A stretch of 64,000 bases of DNA from JACKDX01 sp964640175 (GTDB lineage: Bacteria; Myxococcota_A; Polyangia; Polyangiales; GCA-016699535): NCBI GenBank assembly GCA_964640175.1, contig CAZXFW010000012.1:4850-68849 (forward strand). The letters are read 5' to 3'. A program made the translations under genes and the position numbers. Within the stretch, counting starts at the first letter, position 1; each line of letters begins with the position of its first letter. This document shows, one piece after another, positions 61,165 through 64,000 of this stretch. The notes under the pieces were generated by a model. It saw nothing but the letters and a program-made list of their open reading frames with translations. It had not been told where the DNA came from and made no database searches.

Positions 61165-62937
61165 ATGAGTGTTAAGCCGCGCGACGCACACTGGCAACTC
61201 CAACGAGCTCGCCTTGGCACGGGCTCCATTGGCGTGCTGCTGGTGCTTGGTTTTTTTAGCCTGAGTCAAACTGCAACAGGATTTGAAATTGGGTTTTTCC
61301 CTGACTGGGCGAACAGCACCGCCGGTGAGCTTCACCTCTGGCTGGCCTATACCCTGTTGCTGGTGCCAGGAGGCGTTCTACTTGGCTATAGCGTTGCCCC
61401 GTATTGCCAGCCCTTCCTTGTGTCCATGCAACGTCACATGCACACCTGGCCCCAAGCCCACGTGCGCATGGGCATCGTGGCATTCGGTGTGGGCTTCGCC
61501 ATGCTGGGAGCCATTCTTAGTCAAAACGTTTTTTTGGGATTCCCCTTTACCGACGATGGGCAAGCGATGCGTTTTGGAGGACAGGTCTTAGCCAGCGGCA
61601 AGCTCATGGTCCCTCTACCAGAATCCATTCGAGCGCTTCCCAAACTCTACCTTTATGCACGCCATGGCATGTACACGTCGTTCGACTGGCCTGGCTCGTT
61701 GCTGACGTGGGCCATCGCAGAACGGACGCATCTAGGGGCATTGCTTTACCCGCTCATTGCTGGAGTGACAGCCACGCTCATCGTAGTTATCGCATATCGA
61801 CAACTGGGACGCACCGGCGCTTTCATGAGTATGGTGTTATTGGTGTGCTCGCCGATGTTTGTGCTTTTGTCAGGCACAAGCCATCCTCAGTCGGTCTCTC
61901 GTGTGTTTATCGCAGCAACGCTGCTGGGCTACACCCTCACGCTGCATCAGCCCCGAGCATGGCATTATGCGCTTACAGGAGGCGCCTTCGGGTTGGCACT
62001 GTGCTTTCGTCCCATTGAAAGCACAGCGCTCTTATCTCCTTTGCTCATCGAGCTTAGTTGGCGCAGCCTTCGTGATCGCACTGTGCGCCGTCATCTGTTT
62101 GCCTTGGCAGGATGCATGGTTGTGCCCTTATGCTTGTTCGCCTTATACAACGCCGAGGTCACGGGCCATCCGCTGATCCCCCCACGCTACGCTCTGAACG
62201 AGCTGCCTGATCGTCCCCTGTCTCACAGCAGGGGTATCCTCGCGGCATTCAAACGCTCTTCCATCTTTTGGGACCGTTTTAGCTCTAACTTTATCTACAA
62301 CATCACCATGTTGATCCTCTGGTGCCTCGGGCCGATAGGAGCTCTTTTGTTTGGCGCCGGATGCTTGGTTAACCGCACCACCAAGCTCCTTAGCCTCGGT
62401 GTGTTCTTCGCGTTACTGATTACGTTTTTGCATGACGACCTTGGCCTGCATGTCGTAGGGCCGATTCATTATTCAGAGGCTTCGATTCTGATACTGGTGG
62501 TTATCTTGCACGGATTGTGGCGTCTGATCGATCTTGCCAAATCCTTCAAGATGCCTTCCTCAGACCTGGGGTTTTCCATGATTGCCGCCATCATGATTGC
62601 ATGCAGCACGCTCACGACCATGCAATGTCAGGCGCTTCGTAAACAAGCGGATATTTACGCCATGGTTCATCATATCTTTGATCATCCAAGCTTCGATAAC
62701 ACGGTTGTCATTGGTCCGCCTTACTATGCCATCTGGCAACGCTTCCCTTCCGCTCGACGCACAGGAACCTTCGTGTTTCAATGGCCTCCTGCCAATCCCT
62801 ATCGGCCCGACCGTGTCATCTTTGCCCACGACAGCCCGGAGATGCTCGATGCACTCAAACGCGACTTCCCCCACCGTCGTTTTGTGCGTTTTGAGGACGA
62901 AATCACGCGCTTTGTTTATACTCCTATCGATCCGTAA
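61165..62937 (+). CDS. Polytopic glycosyltransferase of PMT/GT39-83 type
   Basis: 590 aa, ATG 61165, about 11-13 membrane helices. The first large loop carries FPFTDDGQAMRFGGQ, an acidic DD pair as in dolichyl/undecaprenyl-phosphate sugar transferases. A C-terminal soluble region (about 480-590) includes FDNTVVIGPPYYAIW. Probably transfers sugars from lipid carriers to envelope glycans; close to rfbB. Donor and acceptor unknown. Confidence 0.68.
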   Translation: MSVKPRDAHWQLQRARLGTGSIGVLLVLGFFSLSQTATGFEIGFFPDWANSTAGELHLWLAYTLLLVPGGVLLGYSVAPYCQPFLVSMQRHMHTWPQAHVRMGIVAFGVGFAMLGAILSQNVFLGFPFTDDGQAMRFGGQVLASGKLMVPLPESIRALPKLYLYARHGMYTSFDWPGSLLTWAIAERTHLGALLYPLIAGVTATLIVVIAYRQLGRTGAFMSMVLLVCSPMFVLLSGTSHPQSVSRVFIAATLLGYTLTLHQPRAWHYALTGGAFGLALCFRPIESTALLSPLLIELSWRSLRDRTVRRHLFALAGCMVVPLCLFALYNAEVTGHPLIPPRYALNELPDRPLSHSRGILAAFKRSSIFWDRFSSNFIYNITMLILWCLGPIGALLFGAGCLVNRTTKLLSLGVFFALLITFLHDDLGLHVVGPIHYSEASILILVVILHGLWRLIDLAKSFKMPSSDLGFSMIAAIMIACSTLTTMQCQALRKQADIYAMVHHIFDHPSFDNTVVIGPPYYAIWQRFPSARRTGTFVFQWPPANPYRPDRVIFAHDSPEMLDALKRDFPHRRFVRFEDEITRFVYTPIDP

Positions 62938-62955
62938 TACGCAGGGTGCAAAGAC

Positions 62956-64000
62956 ATGACGTTATTGGTTACCGGCGCAGCGGGCTTCATTGGCTCAAAC
63001 CTCGTACTTCACCTGCGACAGACGTGGCCTGACAGGCGCATCGTCTCCCTTGATGCACTTACTTACTGCGGTAACCTCGAAAACTTAGCAGCGCTTCAAC
63101 ACGATCCGCAGCATGTGTTCATCAAAGGTGACATCACAGATCGCGAGTTGATTCGCTCCGTGTTTGACACGCATACGCCAACAGGCGTGTTTCACTTGGC
63201 CGCAGAAAGCCATGTGGATCGCTCCATCTTGGATCCTCTGCAATTTGTTCAGACCAACGTCCAAGGTACGGTGGTGTTGCTTCAGGAAGCGCAGCGTGCC
63301 TGGCAAGGGAAAACCGATGTGCGGTTTCATCATGTCTCTACCGACGAAGTGTTTGGCTCCCTGGGCGCTTCGGGAAAATTTTCAGAACACACGCCTTACG
63401 ATCCTCAAAGTCCCTACGCTGCCTCCAAGGCGGCCAGTGATCACTTCGTGCGCGCATGGATCAACACGTACAAGCTTCCCATTGTGATCACCAACTGCTC
63501 CAACAACTATGGACCTTATCAGTTTCCGGAAAAACTCATTCCTGTCGTGATCCAACGTGCGTTGGCTTCTGATGTCGTGCCTGTCTATGGACAAGGCCTG
63601 AACATTCGAGATTGGCTTTATGTCGAAGACCATTCGAAAGCACTCTCACTTGTATTTGACAAGGGCCGAATTGGCGAAACGTATTGCATTGGCGGAGACT
63701 CCGAAATCACCAATATCGACTTAGTACACACCTTACTCGACATTCTCGATGCCAAACTGGGTAATCCACCACAACACAGCCGTTCCTTGGTACGTTTTGT
63801 CAAAGATCGCCCTGGCCATGACATGCGTTATGCCATTGACGCGACTAAGATTCGCTGCGAACTCGGCTGGAAACCCTCCGTAACATTACAAAAGGGCCTG
63901 GAACACACGGTGGATTGGTATGTGAACCATCGCGACTGGTGTGAACGCGCCCGCCAAGGCGCCCACAGGCAATTCGAAGAGGCGTGGTACAGCGACCGCC
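62956..64000 (+). CDS. rfbB: dTDP-glucose 4,6-dehydratase (3' end beyond window)
   Basis: 348 codons visible from ATG 62956, open to the right edge. NAD-binding TGAAGFIGSNLVLHL, FHLAAESHVDRSI, catalytic Thr/Asp/Glu in HHVSTDEVFGSLG, YxxxK in SPYAASKAASDHF, and TNCSNNYGPYQFPEKLIP, with GQGLNIRDWLYVEDH. Converts dTDP-glucose to dTDP-4-keto-6-deoxyglucose for rhamnose-type sugars. Nearly full length already; about 10-20 residues missing. Starts 18 nt after the glycosyltransferase. Confidence 0.95.
   Translation, partial: MTLLVTGAAGFIGSNLVLHLRQTWPDRRIVSLDALTYCGNLENLAALQHDPQHVFIKGDITDRELIRSVFDTHTPTGVFHLAAESHVDRSILDPLQFVQTNVQGTVVLLQEAQRAWQGKTDVRFHHVSTDEVFGSLGASGKFSEHTPYDPQSPYAASKAASDHFVRAWINTYKLPIVITNCSNNYGPYQFPEKLIPVVIQRALASDVVPVYGQGLNIRDWLYVEDHSKALSLVFDKGRIGETYCIGGDSEITNIDLVHTLLDILDAKLGNPPQHSRSLVRFVKDRPGHDMRYAIDATKIRCELGWKPSVTLQKGLEHTVDWYVNHRDWCERARQGAHRQFEEAWYSDR

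Overview
The window looks like a contiguous stretch of a Myxococcota (myxobacterial-type deltaproteobacterial) chromosome, with GC in the mid-50s by eye (not computed). The strongest evidence is an mglB-mglA pair that reads like the Myxococcus polarity switch. Type IV pilus genes (pilT, pilC, pilS and a second pilT/pilU-like ATPase), several FHA/PP2C/PEGA/TPR proteins and a eukaryotic-style 6-phosphofructo-2-kinase/fructose-2,6-bisphosphatase agree with this. Genes are tightly packed, often with 4-nt overlaps. Only two stretches above 300 bp lack a clear gene: about 49.5-50.05 kb and 59.05-59.70 kb.

Layout. 0-4.5 kb: 5' part of a PutA-type proline catabolic enzyme (minus strand, cut by the left edge), then mglB-mglA and a secreted GH113-like hydrolase. 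4.6-8.4 kb: ftsE-ftsX-envC-like division/hydrolase-activation operon plus a family of unknown function. 8.5-10.8 kb: panB-panC-cNMP-binding protein. 10.8-12.4 kb (minus): membrane protein, an unlisted 44-aa basic protein and the PEP synthase/PPDK regulator. 12.5-15.3 kb: rpoN-hpf-rapZ. 15.3-20.8 kb (minus): amidase lipoprotein-glnD-TPR lipoprotein-thioredoxin-like lipoprotein. 20.8-25.1 kb: PEGA protein, purM-purN, FAD oxidoreductase. 25.2-29.3 kb: pilT-pilC-pilS. 29.3-31.7 kb (minus): trpG-trpD-trpC. 31.9-34.9 kb: membrane protein, NifU-like domain, MCE protein. 35-38.3 kb: uppP-manC-manB, for envelope polysaccharide precursors. 38.3-42.6 kb: tail-anchored protein, barrel-like protein, gyrA. 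42.8-46.3 kb: SPOR protein, pilU-like ATPase, cyclophilin, PFK-2/FBPase-2.

46.4-50.7 kb has the loosest packing and looks accessory: class II photolyase, GH5-like lipoprotein, an unidentified ORF, a 62-bp dispersed repeat and a higBA toxin-antitoxin locus whose toxin reading frame carries an in-frame TGA. 50.7-54.6 kb (minus) is a three-gene phospho-signalling cassette: zinc ribbon-FHA-FHA protein, PP2C phosphatase-TM-PEGA-like, and FHA-TM-trypsin-like protein. 54.9-64 kb: very acidic protein, tRNA-Thr(CGU), corA, LOG protein, a ZIP/permease fusion, three 107-bp tandem repeats and a second copy of the 62-bp repeat, an MBL-fold hydrolase, a Nudix hydrolase, a membrane glycosyltransferase, and rfbB running off the right edge.

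I did not find one large unmistakable new system. The best leads are the structured 62-bp repeat shared by the two gene-poor stretches, the 107-bp tandem array, the interrupted higB, an anti-Shine-Dalgarno sequence against the hpf ribosome-binding site, the 44-aa basic protein, the FHA/PP2C cassette and the ZIP-permease fusion.
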